A stretch of 33,285 nt of DNA from Cupriavidus basilensis (GTDB lineage Bacteria > Pseudomonadota > Gammaproteobacteria > Burkholderiales > Burkholderiaceae): contig NZ_JARJLM010000312.1 in assembly GCF_029335485.1 (NCBI RefSeq), positions 1 to 33,285 of the forward strand, written 5' to 3'. A program made the translations under genes and the position numbers. Below the pieces are notes generated by a model. The model made no database searches. It was not told the origin of the DNA and worked only from the letters and a program-made list of their open reading frames with translations. Shown here one piece after another: positions 7,381 through 13,653 of this stretch; position 1 is the first letter of the stretch, and the number at the start of each line of letters is the position of its first letter.

Positions 7381-7614
7381 CGTATACGCGGCGTAGCGCA
7401 GCCACGACCCGTTGAGCGCCTTTAAACGTCACATGAACTATTGTGCATTGGCCGCGATGCCCGGCGCGGATCTGTTTGCCGGGTATTCGCGGGATGCATG
7501 CCTTGTTTGCGGCGTATACGCCGAGCGGTGCGCAGAGGCAAACATGGATCCTTGCAGTGGCGTATACGGGCGGGACGTATACCGCAGGCACCGCCAAGCC
7601 GTGGTGCGTATACG
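7381..7614. repeat. CGTATACG palindrome array, left arm
   Basis: Octamers CGTATACG stand at 7381-7388, 7513-7520, 7561-7568 and 7607-7614, and a one-mismatch copy CGTATACC at 7576-7583. The first and third share the longer left flank CTTGCAG(C/T)GG. The last four have gaps (start to start) of 48, 15 and 31 bp, which are the reverse of those in the right arm (34, 14, 45). The hexamer GTATAC is not seen outside 7382-8162 in my reading of the window. Each copy is a perfect dyad and so a candidate site for a homodimeric DNA-binding protein. Confidence 0.85.
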
Positions 7615-7771
7615 TCGAAACCCTGGATTCTTGCCGGCGCATTGGCGCGTTCGCTTGCTTGCGAACAGCCGACAAATCCCAGGAGTAAAAAAATCTTGCC
7701 TGGCGGCAGGTTTACGGCCGTTTATTTTCTTTCCCCGGGATGACTTGCCGATAGCAGGACGCAGTCCTTCG

Positions 7772-7817
7772 GTTTACTTCTTTCTTTCATGTATACAGAT
7801 AGTAGTAGTAGGTAAAC
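7772..7817. repeat. Nested dyad GTTTAC - GTATAC - GTAAAC
   Basis: GTTTAC (7772-7777) and GTAAAC (7812-7817) are an inverted pair with a midpoint at about 7794.5. The palindrome GTATAC (7791-7796, midpoint 7793.5) sits almost exactly between them. The block is AT-rich and includes a short TAG repeat (about 7799-7811). It lies in the core of the array, left of the central DnaA box. Confidence 0.55.
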
Positions 7818-7829
7818 GGCGTGCTTTTC

Positions 7830-7838
7830 TGTGGATAA
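7830..7838 (-). promoter_or_regulatory. DnaA box (consensus) at the centre of the array
   Basis: TGTGGATAA is the exact complement of the strong DnaA box TTATCCACA. The midpoints of the four mirrored palindrome pairs lie at 7838-7840, so this box is at the symmetry centre. AT-rich sequence (7840-7860) follows it. Confidence 0.6.
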
Positions 7839-8011
7839 CTGGATTAATTCCTTATAAATCAACGTGTTGCAGAGCGTGTAAGTGGTGGGACCCGGTGTTG
7901 GCCGCCGTGGATGACTAGCCCTTGTCGGCGACGGTGCCGGAAACAACCCTCCGAGTTATGCCTGATGCGTCCCCATGCCAACCCCAGGCAGCCCACATGA
8001 ATCGCGTGTCC

Positions 8012-8020
8012 TTATCCACA
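8012..8020 (+). promoter_or_regulatory. DnaA box (consensus), second
   Basis: TTATCCACA matches the strong DnaA consensus exactly. It lies 13 bp before a third box in the same orientation. Confidence 0.6.
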
Positions 8021-8033
8021 GAAGCGGGCTGGG

Positions 8034-8042
8034 TTATCCACA
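8034..8042 (+). promoter_or_regulatory. DnaA box (consensus), third
   Basis: TTATCCACA again matches exactly. Start-to-start spacing to the second box is 22 bp, about two helical turns, so both boxes face the same side of the helix. Confidence 0.6.
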
Positions 8043-8062
8043 TCGGGCGCGGGTCCGGCGGC

Positions 8063-8163
8063 GGTATACGCGGCAGGCACGGCGCTTTCCTGGCGTCGTA
8101 TACGTGCGCCCGTATACGTGTCTGGCGACGGCGCGTGAACTACCCGGGCGCTGCGCGTATACG
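8063..8163. repeat. CGTATACG palindrome array, right arm
   Basis: Octamers CGTATACG stand at 8097-8104, 8111-8118 and 8156-8163, with a one-mismatch copy GGTATACG at 8063-8070. Reverse-complemented, the closely spaced pair 8097/8111 reads CGTATACG-GGCGCA-CGTATACG, nearly the same as the left pair 7561/7576 with GGCGGGA between. The four midpoints mirror those of the left arm around 7838-7840 to within 2 bp. The last copy ends 104 bp before the SET gene start, so the right arm also lies in its likely promoter region. Confidence 0.85.
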
Positions 8164-8267
8164 GAAATTTGCCAGGCAAGGGGATGCCGGCGGCAAAGTG
8201 GGCAGGTATCATCGCCAGCGCGCAGCCACGCGGGGTGGCGGGCCAGCGGATCAATACGGGGTGGCAT

Positions 8268-8885
8268 ATGGCGGAACAGGTGAAGCGAGAGGAAGCGAAG
8301 CAGGACAGCGGGGAAGCGAAGAATGTGAAGGACGTCACTGGCGCTGGGAGCGGGAACGCCGGAATGGCGGAGAAGGCGGAGCCGGAGAAGCGCGCCAAGG
8401 GCAAGAAGGACGGCAAGCGCAAGACCGCTTCCGACCGTGTCGAGGTGCGCCGTTCGGGCGTGCACGGCAAAGGCGTCTATGCCATCGCCCCGATTGCCGA
8501 AGGCGAGCGCATCATCGAATACAAGGGCGAGCATATTTCGTGGAAAGAGGCGCTCAAGCGCCATCCGCACGATCCCGCCGATCCCAACCATACCTTCTAT
8601 TTCAGCCTGGAAGACGGCGACGTGATCGACGCCAAGTTCGGCGGCAACCGCGCGCGCTGGATCAACCATGCCTGCGACCCCAATTGCGAGGCGCGCGAGA
8701 AGAAGGGGCGCGTGTTCATCCACGCGCTGCGCGATATCGCCGGCGGCGAGGAACTGTTCTACGACTACGGGCTGGTGATCGACGCGCGCTACACCAAGAA
8801 GCTCAAGAAGGAATTCGAGTGCCGCTGCGGCAGCCCGCATTGCCGCGGGACCATGCTGGCGCCGAAGGAAAAGAAGGGCAGGTAA
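8268..8885 (+). CDS. SET-domain protein-lysine methyltransferase
   Basis: The 205-aa protein has a Lys/Glu-rich basic N-terminal tail (about 1-55) and then a complete SET domain: GVHGKGVYA (SAM-binding), the RARWINHACDPNC block (residues 128-140), the catalytic-tyrosine segment EELFYDYGL (161-169), and a post-SET CRCGSPHC (CxCx4C, 185-192) that should bind zinc with a Cys of the NHACDPNC motif. SET enzymes transfer methyl groups from S-adenosylmethionine to lysines of proteins. ATG 8268 is chosen over an in-frame start at 8169 because GGGGTGG precedes it and the upstream part overlaps the non-coding region. The substrate is unknown; the facing HU gene suggests a nucleoid protein, which is inference. 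Confidence 0.85.
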   Translation: MAEQVKREEAKQDSGEAKNVKDVTGAGSGNAGMAEKAEPEKRAKGKKDGKRKTASDRVEVRRSGVHGKGVYAIAPIAEGERIIEYKGEHISWKEALKRHPHDPADPNHTFYFSLEDGDVIDAKFGGNRARWINHACDPNCEAREKKGRVFIHALRDIAGGEELFYDYGLVIDARYTKKLKKEFECRCGSPHCRGTMLAPKEKKGR

Positions 8886-8916
8886 GACCTCGCGGGGTAG
8901 CGCGGATCCAGGGTCC

Positions 8917-8934
8917 CCGCCTGGCTTCAGGCGG
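8917..8934. terminator. Hairpin between the convergent SET and sensor-kinase genes
   Basis: CCGCCTG (8917-8923) and CAGGCGG (8928-8934) pair perfectly around GCTT. It overlaps the stop codon of the minus-strand kinase (8927-8929) and follows the SET stop by 31 bp. It lacks a T-run, so it is only a probable bidirectional transcript end. Confidence 0.4.
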
Positions 8935-10546
8935 TGCCTGCCGCCTCGCACGGGATGCGGATCACGAACCGCATCCCGCGTGTCTCGCCCTCCGGCCCGG
9001 AGGGCGGCACATCCTCGATACGGATGGTGCCGTGATGCAGGCCGATGATTTCGTGCACGATGGCCAGACCAAGGCCCGCGCCGGCAGGCGTCTGCGCATT
9101 GGGGCCCGGTGCCTGGTCGCCACGGAAGAAGCGCTTGAAGACTTCTTCGCGACGCGCAACGGGGATACCCGGCCCGTTATCTTCCACCATCACCACCGCC
9201 ATGCCGCGGTGGCCGAGCGCCTCGCCGCCGGCACGCACCGTGATGTGCCCGCCGGCCGGCACATATTTCACCGCATTGTCGATCAGGTTGCTGAGCGCCT
9301 CGCGCAGCAACAGGCGGTTGCCGCGTATCACCGACGGCGCGGCCCCGGTGAAGGTGGGGCCGGGCAGGGTCTCGAAGCCCAGGTCGATCTGGCGCGCCAG
9401 CGCCTGGGGCACCCACTCGGCGCCGGTCTCGAAGGCCAGCGTGGCCAGGTCGAAATGCTCGATGGGCCCGAGCCGCTCCAGCGATAGTCCCGGCTCGGCG
9501 CGCGCCAGCGACAGCAGCTGGTTGGACAGTCGCACAGCGCGGTCGGCCGCCGATTGCAGCTCGCGCAGCGCGTGGTCTGTCACCGCGGGATCGTCGGACA
9601 GCACAGCACGGTCGGCGTGCAGCTTGACCGCGGTGAGGGGCGTGCGCAACTGGTGCGCGGCGTCGGCAATGAACTTGCGCTGCGCGTCGAGCGCGTCGCG
9701 CAGCCTGGCCAGCAGCGCATTGAGCGCGCGGATCAGCGGCTCCACTTCGGCCGGCACCTGCGTTTCGTCGAGCGGTGCCAGCGAGCGCGCGGTCTGGCGG
9801 TTGAGCTTGTCGGTCAGGATCTGCAGCGGCACCAGCTCCTCCTTGAGCACGTGCGACAGAATCAGGCTGCCGACCACCAGCAGCAGGATCAGCGGCACCG
9901 ATACCGACAGCAGGATCTCGTTGGCGGCGGTCTCGCGCCGGTCCAGCAGCTCGGCCACCTCGATCACGATGGGCCCGCGCGGGGTGCGCCCGGCCTCGCT
10001 GGTGGCCAGTTCGTCCGAAGCCGGGCTGGGCAGGTTGACCGGCAGGCGCACCGCGCGCACCTGGCGTCCGCTGAACCAGGCGTAGAACAACCGCGCGTCA
10101 TGCAGCGAGGTCTGCCCGGTGCCGTAGCCCAGCCACGTATCCATGCCGCCGATCAGTCCGTCCGGGCCATGGATGCGCCAGTAGATGCGGTCGGTGCCTT
10201 CGGCCTCGACCAGCGTCTGGGCGATCATCGGGATGTCCTGCTCGAGCCGCGGGCCGGCGATGCGGATCTGCTGGGCGATATTGTTGGCCACGCCGTACAG
10301 GGCGCGGTCGAATACCTGGGTGGTGTAGTGGGCGGCTAGCCAGTAGGACAGCGAGCCGCTGGTCAGCACCAGCGCGAACAGCGGCGTGGCGAGCGCACGC
10401 AGCAGATGCACGCGCAGGCTTTGCGTGGAAGCGGCGCGCGGCGGTTGCGCGGCGGTCTGCGCCGCGGCAGCGGCCGTGGCGGGCGCGCCGCCGGCTGCGC
10501 CGGTCAGAGCCTTGCGGGGTTGGGGAGGACGTGAACGCAGCCACAT
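8927..10546 (-). CDS. Two-component sensor histidine kinase, TctE/QseC-like
   Basis: The 539-aa protein has a low-complexity Ala/Pro/Gln cytoplasmic start (1-42), a first membrane segment (about 47-72), a periplasmic sensor region resembling the 2CSK_N domain of TctE-type kinases, and a second membrane segment (about 209-232). The kinase core follows: H-box FIADAAHQLRTPLTAVKLH with phospho-acceptor His298, N-box NLIDNAVKYVP, G1 VEDNGPGIP and G2 GAGLGLAIV. It should autophosphorylate and pass phosphate to the regulator encoded just upstream, with a 24-bp gap between the genes. TctE relatives sense tricarboxylates in Salmonella, but no tctCBA transporter is in this window, so the signal is not assigned. 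The long N-terminal tail is unusual. Confidence 0.88.
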   Translation of the reverse strand: MWLRSRPPQPRKALTGAAGGAPATAAAAAQTAAQPPRAASTQSLRVHLLRALATPLFALVLTSGSLSYWLAAHYTTQVFDRALYGVANNIAQQIRIAGPRLEQDIPMIAQTLVEAEGTDRIYWRIHGPDGLIGGMDTWLGYGTGQTSLHDARLFYAWFSGRQVRAVRLPVNLPSPASDELATSEAGRTPRGPIVIEVAELLDRRETAANEILLSVSVPLILLLVVGSLILSHVLKEELVPLQILTDKLNRQTARSLAPLDETQVPAEVEPLIRALNALLARLRDALDAQRKFIADAAHQLRTPLTAVKLHADRAVLSDDPAVTDHALRELQSAADRAVRLSNQLLSLARAEPGLSLERLGPIEHFDLATLAFETGAEWVPQALARQIDLGFETLPGPTFTGAAPSVIRGNRLLLREALSNLIDNAVKYVPAGGHITVRAGGEALGHRGMAVVMVEDNGPGIPVARREEVFKRFFRGDQAPGPNAQTPAGAGLGLAIVHEIIGLHHGTIRIEDVPPSGPEGETRGMRFVIRIPCEAAGTA

Positions 10547-10570
10547 GGCGGGCTTGCCGGATGCGCGGGG

Positions 10571-11275
10571 TCAGGTGCCGGCGCGGATCTGCAGCAGGTA
10601 ACCGAAGCCGCGCACGGTGACGATCTCCACGTCGCTTTCTTCCAGCTTCTTGCGCACGCGGTGCACATAGACCTCGATGGCGGTGTCGCCGACCGTGTCG
10701 CCGCCTTCGCCGGCGGGATGCGCGAAGGTGGCGAGGTGGTCCTGCAGCTGCGCCTTGCTGACCACGCGGCCCTGGCGCTGCAGCAGCAGCTCCAGCACGG
10801 CGAATTCGCGCGGCGAGAGTTCCAGCGGCTTGCCGTCGATAAACATGCGGCGATCGTTGCCCGACAGGCGCAGCCGGCCCAGGCGCACATCGCGCTCGGG
10901 CGCGGCCTCGCCGTGCTGGCTGCGCCGCAGCAGGACGCGCACCCGCGCTTCCAGCTCGGGCAGGGCGAAGGGCTTGACCAGGTAATCGTCGGCGCCGGCG
11001 TTCAGGCCGGAGAGCTTGTCTTCGAGCTCGTCGCGCGCGGTGAGGATGATGACCGGCGTGGTGCGGTTGCGGGCGCGGTAGCGCGCCAGCAGAGTCATGC
11101 CGTCGATGCCGGGCAGGCCCAGGTCGAGGATCACCAGGTCATGCTGTTCGCGCAGCAGGTGCTCGGTGGCGTAGACGCCGTCGTGCACCACGCGCACCTG
11201 ATGGCCGGCCTGGGATAAGCCGGCTTCGACGCCACTGGCAATCTGGCGGTCGTCCTCGATCAGAAGGATACGCAT
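10571..11275 (-). CDS. OmpR/PhoB-family response regulator (TctD-like)
   Basis: The 234-aa protein has a receiver domain with the acidic pocket Glu7-Asp8-Asp9, phospho-acceptor Asp51 in LVILDLGLPGIDG, and Lys101 in LVKPFA, followed by a winged-helix domain that includes RRMFIDGKPLELSPREFAVLELLL and IEVYVHRVRKKLE. It should bind DNA as a phosphorylated dimer. ATG 11275 gives the canonical start MRILLIEDD; the longer frame to 11383 would add a non-conserved 36-residue tail. The start has no clear Shine-Dalgarno sequence. A TACAAT hexamer (11338-11333, minus) 58 bp upstream is a possible -10. It forms an operon with the kinase at 8927-10546. Confidence 0.9.
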   Translation of the reverse strand: MRILLIEDDRQIASGVEAGLSQAGHQVRVVHDGVYATEHLLREQHDLVILDLGLPGIDGMTLLARYRARNRTTPVIILTARDELEDKLSGLNAGADDYLVKPFALPELEARVRVLLRRSQHGEAAPERDVRLGRLRLSGNDRRMFIDGKPLELSPREFAVLELLLQRQGRVVSKAQLQDHLATFAHPAGEGGDTVGDTAIEVYVHRVRKKLEESDVEIVTVRGFGYLLQIRAGT

Positions 11276-11332
11276 GGGAGCAGGGAGGAAAGCTGGAAAG
11301 GGAACAGGAAAGTGACAAACGGTCAGCCACTG

Positions 11333-11338
11333 ATTGTA
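11333..11338 (-). promoter_or_regulatory. -10-like element for the two-component operon
   Basis: TACAAT on the minus strand lies 58 bp before the regulator start codon, between it and the phhB stop. The -35 region is weak. Confidence 0.35.
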
Positions 11339-11426
11339 CAGCCCAGGACTCCCTCCGTGCTTTCGCCTTGCCTTCAGTTGCATACAACTCGTAGGCAGGG
11401 CGCCTGCCGTGCGCCCGATGGTGCAC

Positions 11427-11744
11427 TCAGGCCTTGGCCAGCGAAGCGGCTGCGCGCTCGATAAAGCCGGCCAGGTCGATATCGCGCCGGGTCAGGCCGT
11501 TGGCGTCATGGGTGGACAGGGTGATGTCGACCCGGTTGTAGACGTTGAACCACTCGGGGTGGTGATCGGCTTTTTCCGCGGCAAGCGCCACGCGCGCCAT
11601 GAAGGCGAAGGCGGCGTTGAAGTCGGCGAAGGTGAAGCGCTTGTGGATGGCGTCGCGGTCTGCGACGGCTTCCCAGCCGGGCAGGGCCGCCAGCAGCGGC
11701 GCACGTTCTTCAGCGGAAAGGGGGACGAGGGGCGCAGGGGACAT
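11427..11744 (-). CDS. phhB: Pterin-4a-carbinolamine dehydratase
   Basis: The 105-aa protein is a PCD/DCoH family member of usual length. It shows the family signature around [24 protein letters not shown] (His61, His62, Pro63 and His79), which forms the active site. It dehydrates 4a-hydroxytetrahydropterin made by phenylalanine hydroxylase so that the cofactor can be recycled. ATG 11744 is chosen over the open upstream frame because the upstream residues are Pro/Arg-rich and not conserved. It follows phhA in the same orientation after about 190 bp, so co-transcription is likely but the gap is larger than usual and could hold its own promoter. Confidence 0.9.
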   Translation of the reverse strand: MSPAPLVPLSAEERAPLLAALPGWEAVADRDAIHKRFTFADFNAAFAFMARVALAAEKADHHPEWFNVYNRVDITLSTHDANGLTRRDIDLAGFIERAAASLAKA

Positions 11745-11936
11745 GATGGGCTCGATGGTTGAAATGGTAAGAGACAAGGAGGGAGGCCGGCCCGCCCGTC
11801 CAGCCTTCGGCGCCGGTGCGGCCAGGGCGCCGCGGGGGCCGGAGCGGGCATGCCGCCATTGTTTCACAAAGCTTGCGCGCCGGCGCCCGCCCGCCGGTGG
11901 CGCGCGAGGCGGCCGGGACGGGGCCCGGGTTCGGGA

Positions 11937-12881
11937 TCAGACGTCGTCGCTGTCGGCCCAGCCTTCGCGGTTGCCGCGATTGAGCACCAGGTCGGCGGCG
12001 GCCACGTCGCCCGCGCCCAGCGTGGGCTGTGCGCGCAGTTCGTCATAGAGCGGCGCGAAATCGGGGCGGGTGGCGTCGAACAGCTGGTCGAAGCTGTCGA
12101 TCACGAAGTAGGTTTTCTGGAAGGTGTCGATGCGGTAGCGCGTGCGCATGATGCGCCGCACATCGAAGCCGATGCGGTTGGGGCTGGCCGAATCCAGGCT
12201 GTAGACCGATTCGCCCTGGCTCGACAGGATGCCCGCGCCGTAGATGCGCAGGCCTTCCGGCGTGCGGATCAGGCCGAACTCCACGGTGTACCAGTACAGC
12301 CGCGCCAGCATGTCGAGCGCGCCCAGCGAGGCAGCCTTGAGCCCGCCTTTGCCGTAGGCTTCCATATAGTTGGCAAAGACCGGGTTGATCAGCAGGGGCA
12401 CGTGGCCGAATACGTCGTGGAAGCAGTCCGGCTCCTGCAGGTAGTCGAGCTGCTCGGGCTTGCGCATCCACCAGCTGGCGGGAAAGCGCCGGTTGGCCAG
12501 GTGCTCGAAGAACACCGCGTCCGGCACCAGGCCGGGCACCGCCACCACCTGCCAGCCGGTGGCGCGCATCAGGGTTTCGTTGAGCTGGGCGAAGCTGGGC
12601 ACGCGCTCCTTGTCCATCCCGAGCGTGGACAGGCCCTGCAGGAATTCGTTGCAGACGCGGCCGCGCAGCATCGAGGCCTGGCGCTCGTACAGCTTGCGCC
12701 ACACTGCGTGGTCGGTCTCGGTATAGCGTTCCAGCGGCTGCTCGATGGTGAAATCGGCGCGCAGATCCTGGCCGGACAAGAGTCCGGCGTCGAATTGTTC
12801 CTTGAGCTTGTCGGTCAGCGTGCCGGCAAAGCTTGCCTGGGCGTTGCCTGCCTGACGGGGGGCGGTAGCCGTTGCGTCCAT
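11937..12881 (-). CDS. phhA: Phenylalanine 4-monooxygenase
   Basis: The 314-aa protein is a bacterial pterin-dependent aromatic amino acid hydroxylase that makes tyrosine from phenylalanine. The non-haem iron ligands are visible as His155 and His160 in PDCFHDVFGHVPLL and Glu201 in YWYTVEFGL. Flanking blocks GLVPDAVFFEHLANRRFPASWWMR and SPNRIGFDVRRIMRTRYRID are typical. AGGAGATAAAGC directly precedes the ATG at 12881. phhB lies downstream in the same orientation, and an Lrp/AsnC gene is divergent upstream, so regulation by that protein with an amino acid effector is likely. Confidence 0.95.
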   Translation of the reverse strand: MDATATAPRQAGNAQASFAGTLTDKLKEQFDAGLLSGQDLRADFTIEQPLERYTETDHAVWRKLYERQASMLRGRVCNEFLQGLSTLGMDKERVPSFAQLNETLMRATGWQVVAVPGLVPDAVFFEHLANRRFPASWWMRKPEQLDYLQEPDCFHDVFGHVPLLINPVFANYMEAYGKGGLKAASLGALDMLARLYWYTVEFGLIRTPEGLRIYGAGILSSQGESVYSLDSASPNRIGFDVRRIMRTRYRIDTFQKTYFVIDSFDQLFDATRPDFAPLYDELRAQPTLGAGDVAAADLVLNRGNREGWADSDDV

Positions 12882-12931
12882 GCTTTATCTCCTGCAGATT
12901 TACCGCACAGTTTAGCTAGGAGGTGACGCAG

Positions 12932-13054
12932 ATGGCCCGCAAAAACGGCTTGCATTCGTCATGCAATGCGCATAACGCGCAGAAATTTGATATTGTTTGC
13001 GGAAAACACGCGAGGGTGCGCTGCCGGTGGCAAACGGCGGCCGCCCATGCATGA
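12932..13054 (+). CDS. Possible 40-aa leader ORF before the Lrp-type regulator
   Basis: ATG 12932 is preceded at 5-nt spacing by AGGAGGTGA (12918-12926), a perfect complement to the 16S rRNA 3' end. The frame runs 40 codons (starts MARKNGLHSSCNAHNAQ, ends QTAAAHA) to TGA 13052-13054, which overlaps ATG 13051 of the regulator frame as ATGA, the usual geometry of translational coupling. The peptide is rich in Ala, His, Arg, Asn and Cys and has no run of Phe or Tyr that would suggest classical attenuation. It may be a real small gene, a coupling leader, or a coincidence. Confidence 0.4.
   Translation: MARKNGLHSSCNAHNAQKFDIVCGKHARVRCRWQTAAAHA
12950..12966. promoter_or_regulatory. Palindrome TTGCAT-N5-ATGCAA in the phhA-lrp intergenic region
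   Basis: TTGCAT (12950-12955) and ATGCAA (12961-12966) are a perfect dyad with a TCGTC spacer, 69 bp upstream of the phhA start. The position between divergent genes makes it a candidate operator for the adjacent Lrp/AsnC protein. Confidence 0.45.
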
Positions 13055-13092
13055 CAAGAACAGGACAAGCACAGATCCAAGGCGACCCGACC

Positions 13093-13566
13093 ATGCTCAA
13101 TCTCGACCCATTCGACCTCGCGCTGCTGGCGGCCTTGCAGACCGACGGCCGCTCCACCCACCAGCAACTGGCCGAGCGCATCCATCTGTCTCCCAGCCAG
13201 ATCGGCCGGCGGCTGGCGCGGCTGGAAGCCGACGGCGTCATCACCGGCTATCGCGTGGTGCTGTCGCCGCCGGCGCTCGGGCTCGGCGTGCTGGTCTTCA
13301 CCAGCGTCAAGCTGGCCCACCATGGCGACACCATCGTGGAACGCTTCCGCGAAGATATCCTGTTGCTGGAGGAAGTGCAGGAATGCTATTCGGTGGCGGG
13401 CGAGGCCGACTACCTGCTGCGCATCATGGTGGCCGACCTGCCCACGCTGGCTGAATTCACCATGAAGAAGCTGATGCGCGTGCCGGGCGTGGAGAGCGTG
13501 CGTTCCAATATCGTGCTGACCGCGCTCAAGCGCGACGGACCCCTGCCGCTGTCGCATTTGCGATAG
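13093..13566 (+). CDS. Lrp/AsnC-family transcriptional regulator
   Basis: The 157-aa protein (from ATG 13093) begins with the Lrp winged helix-turn-helix (DPFDLALLAALQTDGRSTHQQLAERIHLSPSQIGRRLARLEADGVITGY) and continues with the RAM effector domain (LEEVQECYSVAGEADYLLRIMVADL and MRVPGVESVRSNIVLTALKRD). Lrp proteins form octamers or dimers of dimers and respond to amino acids. It is divergent from phhA-phhB and probably regulates them with phenylalanine or tyrosine as effector (inference). An alternative start at 13051 adds 14 residues and overlaps the stop of a small upstream ORF with a perfect Shine-Dalgarno sequence, so the real N-terminus is uncertain. Confidence 0.88.
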   Translation: MLNLDPFDLALLAALQTDGRSTHQQLAERIHLSPSQIGRRLARLEADGVITGYRVVLSPPALGLGVLVFTSVKLAHHGDTIVERFREDILLLEEVQECYSVAGEADYLLRIMVADLPTLAEFTMKKLMRVPGVESVRSNIVLTALKRDGPLPLSHLR

Positions 13567-13584
13567 CGGGCACGCGTCTGCCCG
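13567..13584 (+). terminator. Stem-loop after the Lrp-type gene
   Basis: CGGGCA (13567-13572) and TGCCCG (13579-13584) form a 6-bp stem with a 6-nt loop immediately after the stop codon. There is no T-run, so termination efficiency is doubtful. Confidence 0.3.
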
Positions 13585-13600
13585 GTGGGCGGGCTTGCGC

Positions 13601-13619
13601 TTGACATGCGCCCATGTCA
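13601..13619 (+). promoter_or_regulatory. Consensus -35 TTGACA merged with the dyad TGACATG-N4-CATGTCA
   Basis: TTGACA (13601-13606) is a perfect -35 hexamer and lies within the perfect dyad TGACATGCGCCCATGTCA (13602-13619), 35-52 bp before the alpha-2-macroglobulin start. No AT-rich -10 follows at 17 bp, which fits a regulated or activator-dependent promoter. The dyad is a candidate operator for the envelope operon. Confidence 0.45.
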
Positions 13620-13653
13620 CCCTCGCCGGATGCCACAGACCGGAGGGAGCAGG

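Noticed and set aside
7412-7918. A 168-codon plus-strand frame inside the palindrome array
   Set aside because: There is no Shine-Dalgarno sequence, the composition is odd (many Arg and Cys), no domain is seen, and the frame runs through the palindromes and the central DnaA box.
7381-8163. Interpretation of the GTATAC array as a CRISPR array
   Set aside because: The repeats are only 8 bp, are palindromic, and have irregular, mirrored spacing; there are no cas genes.
7381-8163. Interpretation as a standard ParB/parS site
   Set aside because: The usual beta-proteobacterial chromosomal parS is a TGTTTCACGTGAAACA-type sequence, which is not present, and no parAB genes are nearby. A different centromere system remains possible.
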